Source: Byssothecium circinans
Taxonomy: Eukaryota; Ascomycota; Dothideomycetes; Pleosporales; Massarinaceae
Assembly (NCBI GenBank): GCA_010015675.1
Contig: ML976984.1
Span: 807,534 to 871,533, forward strand
Direction: 5' to 3'
Length of the DNA: 64,000 bases
Shown here: piece by piece, positions 43,856 through 56,435 of the stretch
How the letters are laid out: each line of letters begins with the position of its first letter
Position numbering within the stretch: position 1 is the first letter of the stretch
The notes under the pieces: model-generated
Databases searched by the model: none
The model's input: only the letters and a program-made list of their open reading frames with translations
What the model was told of the DNA's origin: nothing
Translations under genes and position numbers: made by a program

Positions 43856-44799
43856 TTAGATGGTCTTCGGGGTGCGAGCGTTGCTGTAGTTTATAGGGTT
43901 AGTAATTTGGTAGAGATTAAAGTCCACACAAAGGCAAGCAGAGCAAAGACGAGAAGCTCTCAAGCTCACCTTGCATCCACGATATCATCGACATGGTTAC
44001 ACATCGCCACGAACAAGTCAAAGAACAATTTCCCCCCAAGCTCCATTTCCATCTGCATGGTTCCACTACGCTTGAAGGTCTTCCGGCTACGGATAATCAG
44101 CGCGAGGTAGTGAGCGCGCAGCCTCGAATCACTGTCCGGCGTGTTCTCGTAGGCATACCGCGCACTACGCAGGATAGTGCCGACCTCGATCCCGCTCTGC
44201 AGGCCCTGCTTGCGCAGGGAGAGCTTCTTGAGCTCTTCGAGGCCGTACTTGTCGGCTGCACAGTACACGGCTGTGTCGCGGAGGATGATGTCGTTCACGG
44301 CCGAATGGAACAAGGTAGGTTCGACGGCGACTGCGCGGCCGCCTTTGTTTGGGTCCGGGCTGCTCACTGCGCCCTCGAGCATCCAGGTCTGGCGGCGCTT
44401 GTCCTGGACAAGGCGCGGATAGTAGTCACCCTTGTACAGATACTCGAGAATGCAGGAGAAGATCTCAGGCTCCTCCGTCGGCAGATCGATGCGTCGGCTG
44501 GTCGATTCGAAGAACTGGCCCCGCAATACTTCGGCGAAGTAGGGGGAGTGGGAGAGGACGTCTTCGTGTGCGGCGAACAGTCGCTGGTCACGACCAACGA
44601 CTATGGTCACGATGGCGGAGGTCAGACTCGGAGAGACCTGCTCCATCATCGGACTGTCCATGCGCACGGATTCCATCTTGTCGACGATGTACTGCTTCTG
44701 TTTGTGGTTGGCGTCGCGAAACGACCTCTTCGGCTGCTTGGTTATCTTGCCCGAGCGGTCCTTTGAGCCAGCGCTGGCAAAAGAGCGCTTTCCGAACAT
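43856..44799 (-). CDS. BTB/POZ domain protein
   Basis: Main exon 44799-43970 with probable second exon 43883-43856 (phase 2, GTGAGC donor, CTAAC branch, CAG acceptor), giving 285 residues and ending ARTPKTI. If the intron is kept, a TGA inside the donor ends the protein at 43966 after 277 residues. The BTB fold begins near residue 60: AIVTIVVGRDQRLFAAHEDVL, SPYFAEVLRG, then IFSCILEYLYKGDYYP, a classical BTB pattern. A 40-residue basic N-terminus precedes it. Fungal BTB proteins of this layout may act as Cul3 adaptors or homo-oligomer scaffolds; no partner domain such as kelch or MATH is present. Function unknown. Confidence 0.8.
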
Positions 44800-46347
44800 G
44801 GTGGGCGAAGAGGAAAATCGATTCAGCGAGCGACGGAGCGAGCGACGGATGGACTGGTAAAGAGTGGACAGGTTAGTGCGACGCGTTGTTGATGCTGTAC
44901 GGGAGAGCTCCGGAAGCCTTTGAATTTTCGCTACTTTGCGGGAGAAAGTGCTGAGAAATCCAAGAAGCTTTGTGTGTTATCTTCACGAGGTGATGATAGC
45001 ACACGCTGGTTGTCGGGCTCTGGGGGTCTTGTCGAGAGGCGTGCGGCCGCTACAGTGGGGGGAGGCCGTCCTTTTATAGAGGGCCTGCCAAGTCACAACA
45101 TCCCCTGCAGCCTAGGCGGCCGTGCACAGGCAGTGCCTGCAGGGTCGTCGTCTTATTCGTCAATGGCTTCCCGAGCTGGTAGCTGGAGTGACGGGGCACG
45201 CCTGGCGACAAGGCTGCATCTTGCTAAGAAATTTGATTCGGCGGATAGCAGGAAAATATAGAAGAGCTGGGGCATTGCCATGCAGGGCGTGGACAGGCGG
45301 TAACGAGCCTGAATCGTTAAGCGACACCAGGCGACAACACAGCGCTGATGTCATTCAGCCTCATCGGAGACGGCAGCGAAAGGAGCGAGGAAGACGCGTA
45401 GAGAGATAGACAGCACGCAACGGAAGGAATCGAGATGGAGTAACGAAACCATACTGGACCAGTCTGCCACGGCAGGTAGACATAGCGGTGTGACCGTCGT
45501 GGGAGACACGGGCGGCCTCTACAGCGTCTCGGAAGGACCTATTGCAGCAAGGTGCGGGTGCCAGTGCTCGGTGCACAATGAATGCCGGTAGAGCGGCTGG
45601 AGGAGATGATGGCTTTGCCAGGTCATGACTAATAAACGAGAAAAGGAGGTTGACCGAGTATTGTAGACGTGTTGTGTGAGTTGGCGCAGGTGTGAGTCCT
45701 TGGTGGGAATATTTGTTCAAGTCGACGTGGCGGTTCGAACTTGCCGCATGCGGAGGCCCGTAAATGCGTCGACAGGAATAGTTCGAGAAATGAGAAACGC
45801 AGAATTGGATTGTTAGTTTTTATCAATACTGGTTGAGGAGGGGAGAGAAAACTTGGGACACAGTCGGCTCCATTCCGAAATGCATGCCAGACGAAACGTT
45901 TGATTGGTCGAGACGATTCCGCAGTCCAAATAACATGCATGTGCTCGCATTACAATGATTACATTTTCGTAGCTACTTCGTCAACGGAAAGGAAAGATAG
46001 GGTGAAGGAAGCACAGGTTCCATAGACTAGTCTACAAGGGAGAAAGTATTAGCAGGGTGCCAGGCGCCAGCCGACGTTTCGGGAACCTTTTGACTCCTCG
46101 TCATCCTTCCCCACCAACCCACTTCAACCAACCTCACCTCACTTTTCCAGCTCGAGACCTTTCCCCTCGCGTCTACGCCCCGCCACCAAACGAACCTCCC
46201 AGTCACCTCCACGCCGGTAGTACCCCGTGCCTCCCGCCGCCTTCACTCCAACAGTGACGTGTATATAAAGCGCCCTCCACCCCAACGCTTCCTCGCACCA
46301 CCGAAACCACATCTCAAACACATACGCACATACATACAGCCGCAACC
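44800..46347. other. Divergent promoter region, 1.5 kb
   Basis: Between the BTB and E2 starts. A C/A-rich, T/C-rich stretch at 46.08-46.34 kb suits the E2 core promoter and leader. No further gene is supported. Confidence 0.5.
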
Positions 46348-46928
46348 ATGAGCGCTGGTGCGAAGAAGCGTATCCTGAGGGTACGATATCCAAACCTCCC
46401 AAGACTCAAGGCAACGAAAGAGCTAACACCGCGCAGGAGTACGCCGAATGCATGGAGGACACGCCTCCAGGCATGAAGATCAACTTCGACGAGCAGAACA
46501 TGACCAAATGGGAAGTCATCGTCGACGGCCCCGAGCAATCAGTCTACTCTGTATGTGCCCCTTCCTCCTTCCCAGACGACCCTCATCTGCACTAAACTAA
46601 TACACCCCGGTAGGGCGGCCACTTCAAGCTCGAAATCAACTTCCCCAACGAATACCCCTTCAAACCCCCCGTCGTCTCCTTCAAGACCAAGATCTACCAC
46701 CCCAACGTGTCCAACGATGACAAGGGCTCCATGTGCCTCGGCCTCCTGCGTCCGGACGAGTGGAAGCCGCCGAACAAAGTCGTCGCCGTGCTGCGCTTAA
46801 TTCAGACACTGCTGATTGAACCGAACATCGAGGACGCTATTGAGCCCAGCATTGCAAATGAGTACAAGAGCGATCGTAAGGCGTTTGAGAAGAATGCTAA
46901 GGATTGGGTGAAGCGGTATGCGAAGTAG
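46348..46928 (+). CDS. E2 ubiquitin-conjugating enzyme (UBE2L3-like)
   Basis: Exons 46348-46380, 46437-46550 and 46614-46928 (all phase 0) give 153 residues, a minimal UBC fold without extensions. Motifs: GGHFKLEINFPNEYPFKPP, TKIYHPNV, then GSMCLGLL with the catalytic Cys90 and EWKPPNKV. The NFPxEYPFKPP..YHPN pattern and the WKP word resemble human UBE2L3 (UbcH7) and its yeast-type relatives; I do not assign a fungal gene number. It transfers ubiquitin (or possibly a ubiquitin-like protein) from E1 to E3 ligases in the cytosol and nucleus. Confidence 0.92.
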
Positions 46929-47249
46929 GTGAGGATGTAACTGGAGAGGGTGTAAGGCAGTATCGGTAGCGGCATGGCTACATAACGAGATATTGGGGCC
47001 GGGGTCGGGCATAGAGGGCGGGTGCAGCTGTGCGGATAGCTCACCTCTGCGCATTTAGGGCGTTAGGCGAATCTTGAAATTGGAACGACATGCAACCAGC
47101 AACGTGTGGAAATTTCGGGGCAGGGATAGATTTCACATTGTTAGGGTCAGCTGTGGGTAATAACATCAGGCATGTCAACAAGCTGACAGCATTTGCGGTC
47201 CCATTCCCTATGTATGTACAACTAATTGTCCCCCTCTCCCCCTAGCAAT
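46929..47249. other. Intergenic, convergent 3' ends
   Basis: 321 bp between the E2 and GMC gene ends. Nothing else seen. Confidence 0.6.
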
Positions 47250-49477
47250 TTAGACAGAAGCCGGAGCTTTCAGAGCCAGGATCTTCTCAGCAGCGCGTTC
47301 TGCTACGGCAATGATAGCAGCAGATGGATTTCCCGTGGTCATACCAGGGAAGATGGAAGCATCGACCACGAATAGGTTATCTGTTCCGTAAACCTTGGTG
47401 TTAAGATCAACAACCGCGTTTCCACCCGTACGACCATCTGCCTCGCCGATAGTTGCGGATCCAGTCCAGTGGTTCGAACCTCGGAAGGAGGTGGTTGGTA
47501 GAATCTATATCAGCCCTGTTAGTACCGCAAGGAATCTTCTCCGTGTCGAAAGGGAGAAGGGACTTACAGAGTTCACGAATGCAGTCGTGTTCTGATCTTG
47601 CTTAGGCGCGATCCATGTCATGTTCGATACGCCGCTTAGAACCGTCCTCATGTATTCGAGACCGGCTATCACGGCTTCTTTATCGGTGGCGTTGCGGAGG
47701 TAGGGAGCTGTGGCGACGCGGGTGTTGAGTGCGGGGGTGATGTCGAGACGACCGCGGGAAGTAGTGCCGCAGCCGAGATATTGGGTTATGGTCATGGCAT
47801 CTTTTCAACGTCAGTATGTGCAGTTCGCTCGGGAAGGGGTTTCGAGTAACGAGAGAAGAGGAAGAAATCTGGATGAGGGTGGAAGAACTTACTCTTGTTC
47901 TGACCTTCAATGCGAGCTTGCCATTGGATGGAGCGCTGGATACCGTCTGAACCTGTGACTTGTGTCCAGATCTGCGGTGCTTGTTAGTATGAGAGGATTT
48001 CTACCCGAGCTACTCTCATAGCATGTACTTACGATAGGTCCAAGGTTGGGTGCGACTTGGGTCAGTATGCCGGTCCTGTTATCTATATATTTGGTAAGTC
48101 CTTTTATTCCTACCACGAATCTAATAGTGGCTAACTTACTGAGGTATGCGTCAGTGTCGGCTTTGATCGGATTCGACCATGCGCCGTAGAAGTCGTAGAA
48201 CACAATGTCCGGGTGAGAGATCTGGATGTCGGTCTATAACCTTGTAAGTATCTGAACCCAAACAGTGAATTTTATATATACTCACACCAACATGGTCGTT
48301 CAAATTATATCCAACAGGCAGGTTAATCCACTGATCCTGAGCGATCATAGTAGCGCCATCCGAAGAAGACCCCTTGACCACATTCAACATATCCGTCGGG
48401 CCAATCCCACCTGCAAATCATTAGTACCACCTCGACTTCCCCTCATCACCGACCACTTACTCCGGAACAACACCTTTGCCGAGCCAAAGGTGCCAGCAGA
48501 CAAAATAACCCTTCCAGTTCCCGGCGTAACATTAACCGTTCCGCTCTTCCCAGCGCCATTCTTGCACTCCAACTCTACGCCAGTAATACGTCCACCAGTC
48601 CTCACAACCCGCTTAGCCATTGTGTTGGTCCACAGAGTGAACTTGGGGCGCGCCATCGCCGTCTCAAGGTAAGTGCGGAGGGGGCCATGCCTTTCAGCGT
48701 GTTCAATGAAGAAGGTAGCATGGCCATAAGTCATGTTCTTCTCTTCGCTATGGTCGTTGGGAACGACCTGTTCGAAACCAGCAGCATCTAATCCCTTGCT
48801 TACCTGGTCGAATCCTTGCTGGAGGTAGAGTTTGCCGTCTGTGGAGGGCGTGTACGTCTAAGGAAAGAAGTTTAGCGAATCCGTCCCCACAGGTCCCAGA
48901 TATCCAGCAACTTACCCCCGGAATCCTCGCAAACACCTTATCAACCGACGCCTTCATATCCCCGCTCTTCCAGCCCGTGGGGAAATTGACATCCCAGTCT
49001 CTACTCGGCGGCTTCCACCAAAGCGCAGAGTTAACCGCAACACCGCCGCCCAGCACACTTCAAACAAACCCCATCCGTTAGCCAATATTCACTCTCCACT
49101 ACTCTGAATCCTCCCCAAGGAAAGACAAGGAGATCCACTTACCAGCCCGCCATCACACCAGTATCGTCGCAAGCCACACCCGCCGAATCCACCCAAATCT
49201 GGTTGAACAAGCCCGGGACATCGAACCTCGTCAGATTCGTGCCCTCCAACCAGGTTGGCTTCATCGTCCCGTTCCATCGTCCGCTGGAAGGCGGGCCCTT
49301 TTCAAGGAGAAGGACTGAGTGGCCGGCTTCACTTAGGCGGTCTGCTACGGGAATGCCGCCGGCGCCGGAGCCGATGACTATGTAGTCGTATGTTTGAGAT
49401 GGTGCTGCGGTGCATTGGCCGTGGACAGAGTGGAAGAAGGAAGCTGCTGCTGCGAGTAGGGCGATTGTTTTCGCCAT
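47250..49477 (-). CDS. Secreted GMC oxidoreductase, cellobiose-dehydrogenase-like flavodomain
   Basis: Nine exons (49477-49143, 49057-48916, 48857-48461, 48410-48286, 48233-48140, 48082-48033, 47971-47893, 47800-47568, 47504-47250) close in phase to 569 residues. After a signal peptide comes the FAD-binding motif IVIGSGAGG (34-41), then [14 protein letters not shown]. The C-terminus has GSNHWTGS with catalytic His497 and [18 protein letters not shown] with Asn544, the His/Asn pair seen in cellobiose dehydrogenase (AA3_1). No cytochrome domain precedes it, so electrons probably go to O2, quinones or an external acceptor. The substrate may be a sugar or alcohol; it is not provable from sequence. 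Confidence 0.9.
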
Positions 49478-50736
49478 TTTCAAGGAATTGGCCGAGGTTC
49501 AAAGCCGTACAGGGATAGGAAAGATCGTGTTGAGAAGGGAGGTGAGAGTTTGAGTCGACCGCACGCAAAATTCTCGCAAACAGCGAAATCCCAAGGCTTC
49601 CCGAGATATAAAGATGTTCCCACTCCAGATCCCAGATAGTGGTTCACTCAACTCGCGAAATGGAGACAAGCCGAGTTGCCGGTGGAGGCAGGACAGGGGA
49701 AACAGGGAAACAGGAAACAGGCCAGACGTTCTATTCCGCTCACGAGCAAGTCCTTTCGTTCGCCGCACTGGAATAGAAAAACTAGATTGTATAAATTATC
49801 TAAAGTGTTGCTGCACCCCGGATTCCCAAATAACCAGGTCCAATAGGGTGGCCTCTTATTAACGAGCCCAAAAGCCGCGGTGCTTAGTTTCGGTAGGGGA
49901 AGTCCCTCGTGATGTTTAGTCTTTCTCGTCTATTGCAGGTGCGGTTAACAGTCAAGTTAACGTTTATAGGGGGACATTTTATCCAGTCCCGGCCGGGTCC
50001 GTTATCTTAGCCAACATCCCGGTCATCAGTCATTATTACTGTGTCGCTGGGTAATCCGAATACGATAACTAGAGTCAGCCCGAGCGCCACTATTTGCAGA
50101 TTGAGTGTTGTGAGCTTGTTTCAATCTCGGCGATGGTTTGTAGTTATATGCATGGAAGGGCTTGGTTGGCGAAATACATTCACTCCGCACAAATTTATGG
50201 AGGCCGATATAAGTGTGCTGCAGGGTAGTATAGAGCCTAGAAAGATTGCCGTGCGGGGTGCCTTGCCTTGCCTTGCGGGGTATATACCTAGGTACGTGCC
50301 CCTTCTTGGGCACGTGGTCAGAGCGTGCTTTATATTATAGTGCATATAGAGCTTCTGTAAATAGTTCTTTCCCCGATAGAAATCAGGAATTTGGAGAAAT
50401 AGTCATGTCTCGATAGTGTGTCAAGGCTGAACGGCACTCTTTGTTTCGCTTTTGTGTGGAAAGATAGACTAACTAGTTCACTTCTTTTTTTTTTCTAGTA
50501 ATCGCTTTGTAAAGCTTACTACGCTCATCTGTATGCTTGGGAACTCAGGAATCAATAGCATGTTAAGGATGTGACCTGGATAGGTGAAAGTCAACTCTCA
50601 ACATCTTCAGCGTGGTGGTTACTAGGCGACAGTTGAACCGCAATCTATAGTTCCAGGAAGATACAATTCGCCTCTTAGCCTCCCGTCCTGTTTAAAAGTA
50701 TAGCCATCACAAGTCCCTCCCTCATCAATGACTAAA
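49478..50736. other. Intergenic, GMC promoter side
   Basis: 1.26 kb upstream of the GMC gene. It contains a (CCTTG)3 run at 50261-50275 and a perfect hairpin at 50294-50315. No gene is supported. Confidence 0.5.
50294..50315. repeat. Perfect 8-bp inverted repeat with 6-nt loop
   Basis: ACGTGCCC, loop CTTCTT, GGGCACGT. The right arm overlaps a CACGTG E-box at 50311-50316. It lies about 820 bp upstream of the GMC start and could be a bHLH-type site or a terminator-like hairpin; no function is shown. Confidence 0.6.
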
Positions 50737-53700
50737 TTAATACCCACTAACAGTCGTAAAGCCCACTTCACTTGACTGCGTCCGAGCCCGCCTTACCACG
50801 TCACCGTCCTGTAAACGTACCCGAGGGCGAGCCTGGGGAACAACAGTACTAGCTTCACTATCTAAAGGCTCGGACAGTCCCGAAAGTGTAGCACGTGTAC
50901 AGCTCTCCAGCGCTTTTGTCAACTCCTCATCACTCTGGTCATAGACGTTATACAATGGTGCGGAAGTATCATCGCGCTCGAAGATCAGCTGCCCGATGTA
51001 ATTCTGCACTGGCTTAGGAGGCGGGCGAGCAACTTGTTGGCGACGACGAGCCCAGTCGCCTACTGTGTGAGGTGAATGGGGGAATTCGTCCTCGTTGCTA
51101 CTACGGCTCCCTGGTATATTGTCGCTGGAGAAGAGATTGCGCGCGTTGGATTGCTGACCTAGGGAATGACGTGGAATCATTTTTGGGTGCTCCTCTGATG
51201 AGCGCGATGTGATAGTTGATGGCGAAGATGGTAGTAGAAGACCTGGTTATATTGTTAGACCGGTTCACAGAAACAATGCTTTGTATGACGACTTACTCGC
51301 TCTCTTCAACACATCGTTGTCGGCTAAGCTACGTGGGAAGCCGCTAATAGGAAATCCAGAGAAAGGATGTGGTTTGGTCGGGTCGCTTGACAGGTGAAGA
51401 TCGATCGAAACCAATCCCCACTGTATTGAGACTGGAATCCGAATGCGGTCGAATTCGACATCCCCAAATTCGATCATGTTTTGGATCTTGGTCGGAGTTA
51501 TATGTACGTCCTGAAACTCTTCGTGGTCAACCTCTCGAATCCTGAAAAATGGTTGGAATGATTGCAGTTGGCGCTTGCGCATGTACTCGCCCAATGCTCG
51601 GAGCTCATCAGAGCCTGTCATGAACCGGCACTTGATTGTGCCTGGACATCATAAGATGTTAGCCCTTCTGTAATAATGCGTTATGTTGAAGCAAGGCGAC
51701 ACATCAAGAAAGCGTCGACAGCCGGAGCACTTACCATGCACCACGTAGTGGTCGCTAGCTTCTTTTGCAGATCCAAACTTTTCGAAGTAGAAGGAACTTG
51801 CAACGAGTCGAGAGGTGATCGCGGAAATCTTGACGCGCATCGAACGCGATTGCATACGCGACCTAACGTCGTCTTGTAGCCTGCCGACTTGGCTCTTTTC
51901 GTCCATCTTGGGGGTACGGAATTTGATCTGAGGGTTGATTCGAATATAACGCTGTGCAATGACGCTCGACGAAATTCCGACGATGTCTTTCCGAAAGTTG
52001 CGCCAGATGGATTCAGAGTCGAGTATGTTGTCGACGCGTTTGAACAGTATGTTCAGCCAGGAATGAACCTCTGGGAAAGCGCGAAGTGCAGACATAGACC
52101 GTTGTTGCTCGTTCAGGGGATTTGGTTTGGTCAACACTTTCCGCTCGTGGAAGCGTCTGCGGTCTAGTGGACCTACGTCGATGAAGCCTTCGGTGTCCAT
52201 TCCATTATGCCCAGTGCCAACAGACAACAGGATGTCCGGATGACAATCCTCTATATCTGGCCAGATGAGTTTGCTCTCATAGTTTGCGATCCGGACTGGG
52301 TTATTGTGGAACACTGCGCCATCCAGAAATCCCTCTTTCGTGCGAGAATTGACGAAAGGCCTGAAGAAAGTGGGCGCCGCAGAAGTAGCTCTTGCACTGT
52401 TCTCATCTTAGATGAATTAACATGCTAATGAGATATTACTTACGCTTCCCAGACCTTGAGTTCATCCTTGGGATTGTCTGAACGGACCAATCGGTATCCA
52501 ACTTGAAGAAGTCAGCACCTGACATGATGACAGTCCTGAGCGTACTTACCTTGATCAACGTCTGCTCGATTGTAGTTCGTGAATATGACTGCTTGCTCTC
52601 CTGACTCAGTTGCAGCAGTCACCGCGACCTTGGGTGAATAACGGGCAGATGATTCGTGGACTCCGCCAAAGAGGGGTTCGTCTTTGAGATGTTCCACCAA
52701 TATCTCTTCAAAAGGTCGTGTTCGATACTTTCTCTTACCAAACTTCAATCCACTCAGCTTGGGTGTGAAGGCCTTATCGACCAATTTAGGGAATATCTCA
52801 ATCATGTGGTCAACAGGCCAATTCTTGATGCCCAGACCGAGCGCAAGCAGGCCGCCAGTACTGAGTTAAGTCGAGTTAGTCAAACAATAGATGTTGCCTC
52901 ATGGGCATGAAATGGATGCTGCTGTCTTTTGAAAAATAGCACTTACCTTGTTCCCACAATAAGGTCGAAGAAGTTCTGAATCGGTATCTTTTTGCCAAGT
53001 TCACTTTCAATCTCCCGCAAAACTTCCAGTATCACTATGCCCCGAATCCCACCACTAACATGGTCAGTAACCTCCCAAAATGATCTTCGTGAGCACTCAC
53101 CCATCTAGAGAGAGTATGCGTACCCCAGCCGACGGGGGCTTGAAGTGGACTTCCCAAGGCGTTGGGAACACGGTGTCTAGTTCGTGTAGAGGACAAGCTT
53201 CGATGGTAAACAGCTCCCCTACTTGGGCATGCTGTCGACCGTAGTGTTTGACACATGCACTGCACAATATATGTCCGCAAGGAAGTGGATGTTCTGCTAA
53301 GTCCCTGAGGCAACAGAAGCATGTCGAATGGCTGACGAAGTTCGAAGCTCCACCCAAGCGTTGAAAAAATTGGTTTATGTTGTGAGAATGGAGATCCGTG
53401 ATAGCATCGAGCTCATTGGCCAAAGTGACAACCATCACTGTCTCGACTTTGTTTTGGAAGTCAGTCAGATGGGTTTGTAAGAGGCGGGACCATTCGCTGG
53501 CGAAGTTTTCCCATGTGAAATCGGATTCATAAGGGCCAGTACCAATGATCTGGCCGCGCGCATTCTGGTGGCCTTTGACGTGACGTTCTTTGACATTGAC
53601 GCATCGACCACGTTTGCTCGAGAAGGTGCATGGCCAGAAAATCGCACAAAAGTCTTCAAGTGCCGAATTGCAGTAGTCCATGTAAGCTTTCTCCAGTATT

Positions 53701-55575
53701 TTCTCCGCTGGGCCTGATGCGGTATGTTAGCATAAGCTGGTATGAGTATGTGATGATTATCGTGGAACAAACGTACCTTTGAGATTGTGACGCGAACAAT
53801 CCAAGAGTATGCACGAAGCAACCATGAAGCTCAGTTCCTTAAAGATGTTCCGGGGGTCACTGTACCGAGAATCTTTGATAGCGACGGCCAGTTTGAGGAT
53901 GTTGCCTCCGAAGTCTAACGGGATAGGGTTGATCCGAAAAGCAACGTCCATGAAATTAAACGGAGTGTCGAGATCCTGAGAGAAGTGGTCGAAGGCACAC
54001 TGGAGATATATATTCAGCTCTTCTGAATTAGAGAGCATGCGTGACTTGCGTTTGGTCCTACAGGATTCGACGCATTTCTTTTGTAACACGTTGCGAAGTT
54101 TTTTGACTTGATCATCAATCTTCATATATCGGCCTTTGATTGGTATGCGAACTACCGTGACGGAAGAGTAGTAGCACTCAAGCAAATCTTTCATAGTGTG
54201 GATGACTTTGCCTCGCCTAGCCCAAACATCGAGTAGTCGCTGATAAGACGGGTCCCGATGAGCAGCCTCAGCAACAGTCGACAAAAGAGCTTTGGTAGCA
54301 AATTCAGGATCCCATTCTTCCGGATTGATCTCGACATCGGTCGCGTTGAGTACGATGACAGCGTGTGGAAGTGTTGGCTGATTGAGTGACTTTTCCATTG
54401 AAGAAGAAGCCCAGTTGACCAGCTTTGAAACGACAGCTGATGCAAAGGTCCTGTTTGACGGTAGGTGAGAAAATGGATTATACGCCAGGCTACAAGGGTA
54501 CTTACTTGGGATTTCGGAGAACGAATACGATAACATCCGAGAAAGTGTACAGAAGGCGAGGATACAACTCTGTGACGGCATATTGGCGTTTCGACTTCTC
54601 CGGCGAGTCCGCCCATCTGATGCTATGTTGAGTACCATGCGCAATCCGTGACCTTTTATGTCTCCTCCGATGTTCAGTATCTGGTTGTACCTCATTTTTC
54701 TCTTTAGACGAGACTGAAGCGATGCGATGCTGTACGCTCATTGGTAGAGTTTCCCCTCCTTCGAGTCCTTCGCAATCCGCATAGAGCATTGGATACTCAT
54801 CGAAATATGTACGAGGATCTGCGTAAAGGTGGACGTCGCCAGATGTAGGAACATGTTCACTTCGAACGGATCCGACGACAGGGGAAGAGAAAGACCTTCG
54901 CTGAGGTTGGATTCGTCGTTCTTGCTGATCTATCAACATCTTGACAAGCGTACTCTTGCCCGCGCCTGTCTGTCCAATGAAGGAAACGAGTTCTGGAAAT
55001 CGCAGTTGATGCTCGCCTCGGTTGCTGTCAGCCATTATGGTCGCATATCGGCCGTAGTCCTGGAAAATGGGCTGATCGCTGCTGTCTCGCGCTACACCGA
55101 ACCATGTGGTATCTTCATCTTCAATGTGCAGTGACTGCTGTTCAGACGACTCAGTGGGTGGTGAAAGTATACTCCTCAATCTCTTCACGATGTCGGGATC
55201 GGCTTTCTCATGGGGCAAACCATCTGGACCTGTCCGACCTGGTTTGTGCGGGCCTTGCCGTGCCCAACACGTTTCGCAAAAGTCCATGTCGCAGTAACTA
55301 CAATTCCAAATGACCAGACTGGAGAGTTCGCAACCCTCACAAATTTTCGGTGCTACATCCTCGATAGCTGACGGCGGCAGTTGCGAAGGGGATATCTCGG
55401 GGTTCGGGATTGACTCTCTAATAGGAAGAACTGTCAAGGGCGTTCGATGTTGAGCAGAATTTCTTGTCGTACTTCCTGATGGTGTTCGCACGACGGGTAT
55501 CTCTGCAGGCTGCTTGATGCTCATTTTTGGCGAATTGCATTTCGATATTGGCTTTCTGAACGGCGGCAAAGACAT
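50737..55575 (-). CDS. Zinc module-GTPase-RING-patatin phospholipase, 1448 aa
   Basis: Nine exons: 55575-54506, 54450-53777, 53713-53101, 53054-52947, 52860-52550, 52501-52444, 52396-51735, 51641-51297, 51242-50737. All phases close. Domains in order: a B-box/ZZ-like zinc cluster at about 79-110 (CEGC, CSYC, CETC); a P-loop GTPase with GQTGAGKST at 201-209, DCEGLEGG at 267-274 and VLNATD near 390; helices; a RING-type finger at about 713-748 (CFCC..CGHILCSAC..CPLH); then a patatin domain with oxyanion motif DGGGIRG (785-791), nucleophile GTSTGG (Ser822) and catalytic Asp970 in DGAVFHNNP. The tail is disordered. I infer a GTP-gated lipid hydrolase with possible E3 ligase activity. The start could be a Met 17 codons downstream. 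Confidence 0.88.
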
Positions 55576-56435
55576 TATGAAGGCCAAAAGAATAATGAGA
55601 TACTTGATAGTGGTAGTGAGTGACGAGATCTATGAAGCGTCAGGCTTCCATGATGAGAGGAAAGATTGGCATCTTATACTCGACCATTGTTAGGCTGATA
55701 ACAAGCGTTGCCTGGGCTGTCTGGGGTGAATATCTCCAATCGCAGATCAAGGTCCCTCACTCGAAAATGCTAAGATGGAGGCTGTGGTATAGCTGAGCCT
55801 TTGGGGCCGGGCAGAATGGTGGTGGCGCATTCTGCGGCCTTTCCTATTGACCTTCCTTCCGGCGGCAGGAGGGGCAACAACTTGGACAAGGGAGACATCA
55901 AGACCAATGAGATGCGCCTCAATTATCGAGGGACGTAATGGGGCATCCAGTTGAGACCTTCCGAGCAAGGATGTCGACAAGGCTGAGAATTGATGAGTAC
56001 GGGTGAAGGGTGCCTGCCAGCGTCGTCGTGTTGAAGACTGCCACGTTGATGTTGAGTTTCCGCACAAGCAGGTTTACTGTTAAGAAATGACCGTTGATAG
56101 AAGGACACGGAGAAGACAATAAAGATGGTTTGATGCATCCAAGGCCTTGAGGTGTGGATTAGGGAATCTCCTCGGAAGGCTGCGACTATGCGCTAAGTCT
56201 AAAGTAGATTAGCCCCCATTTGCCTATTGGCACCTGGGCAATTACGAGACGAGTAGAAGAGTATTCAAGCATTTTGTTTTAGAAAGCAGATGAATTGATT
56301 TGGGTGAGTCTTCTACTTTAATTCTTAGTTAGGGCGCCCTCTGAACAGCTTACCTAACCCTCCCCAGCGGTGACGCTTCACGGGCTTGAGTATCTTAAAT
56401 CAACTTCCTTTCATACTCGGATACTCCTATCAAAA
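55576..56435. other. Intergenic, patatin-gene promoter
   Basis: Upstream flank of the GTPase-patatin gene. Short frames at 55.75-56.14 kb on the minus strand have no recognisable content. Confidence 0.5.

Noticed and set aside
43993..44766. 257-codon plus-strand frame opposite the BTB gene
   Set aside because: Antisense shadow of a clear BTB domain.
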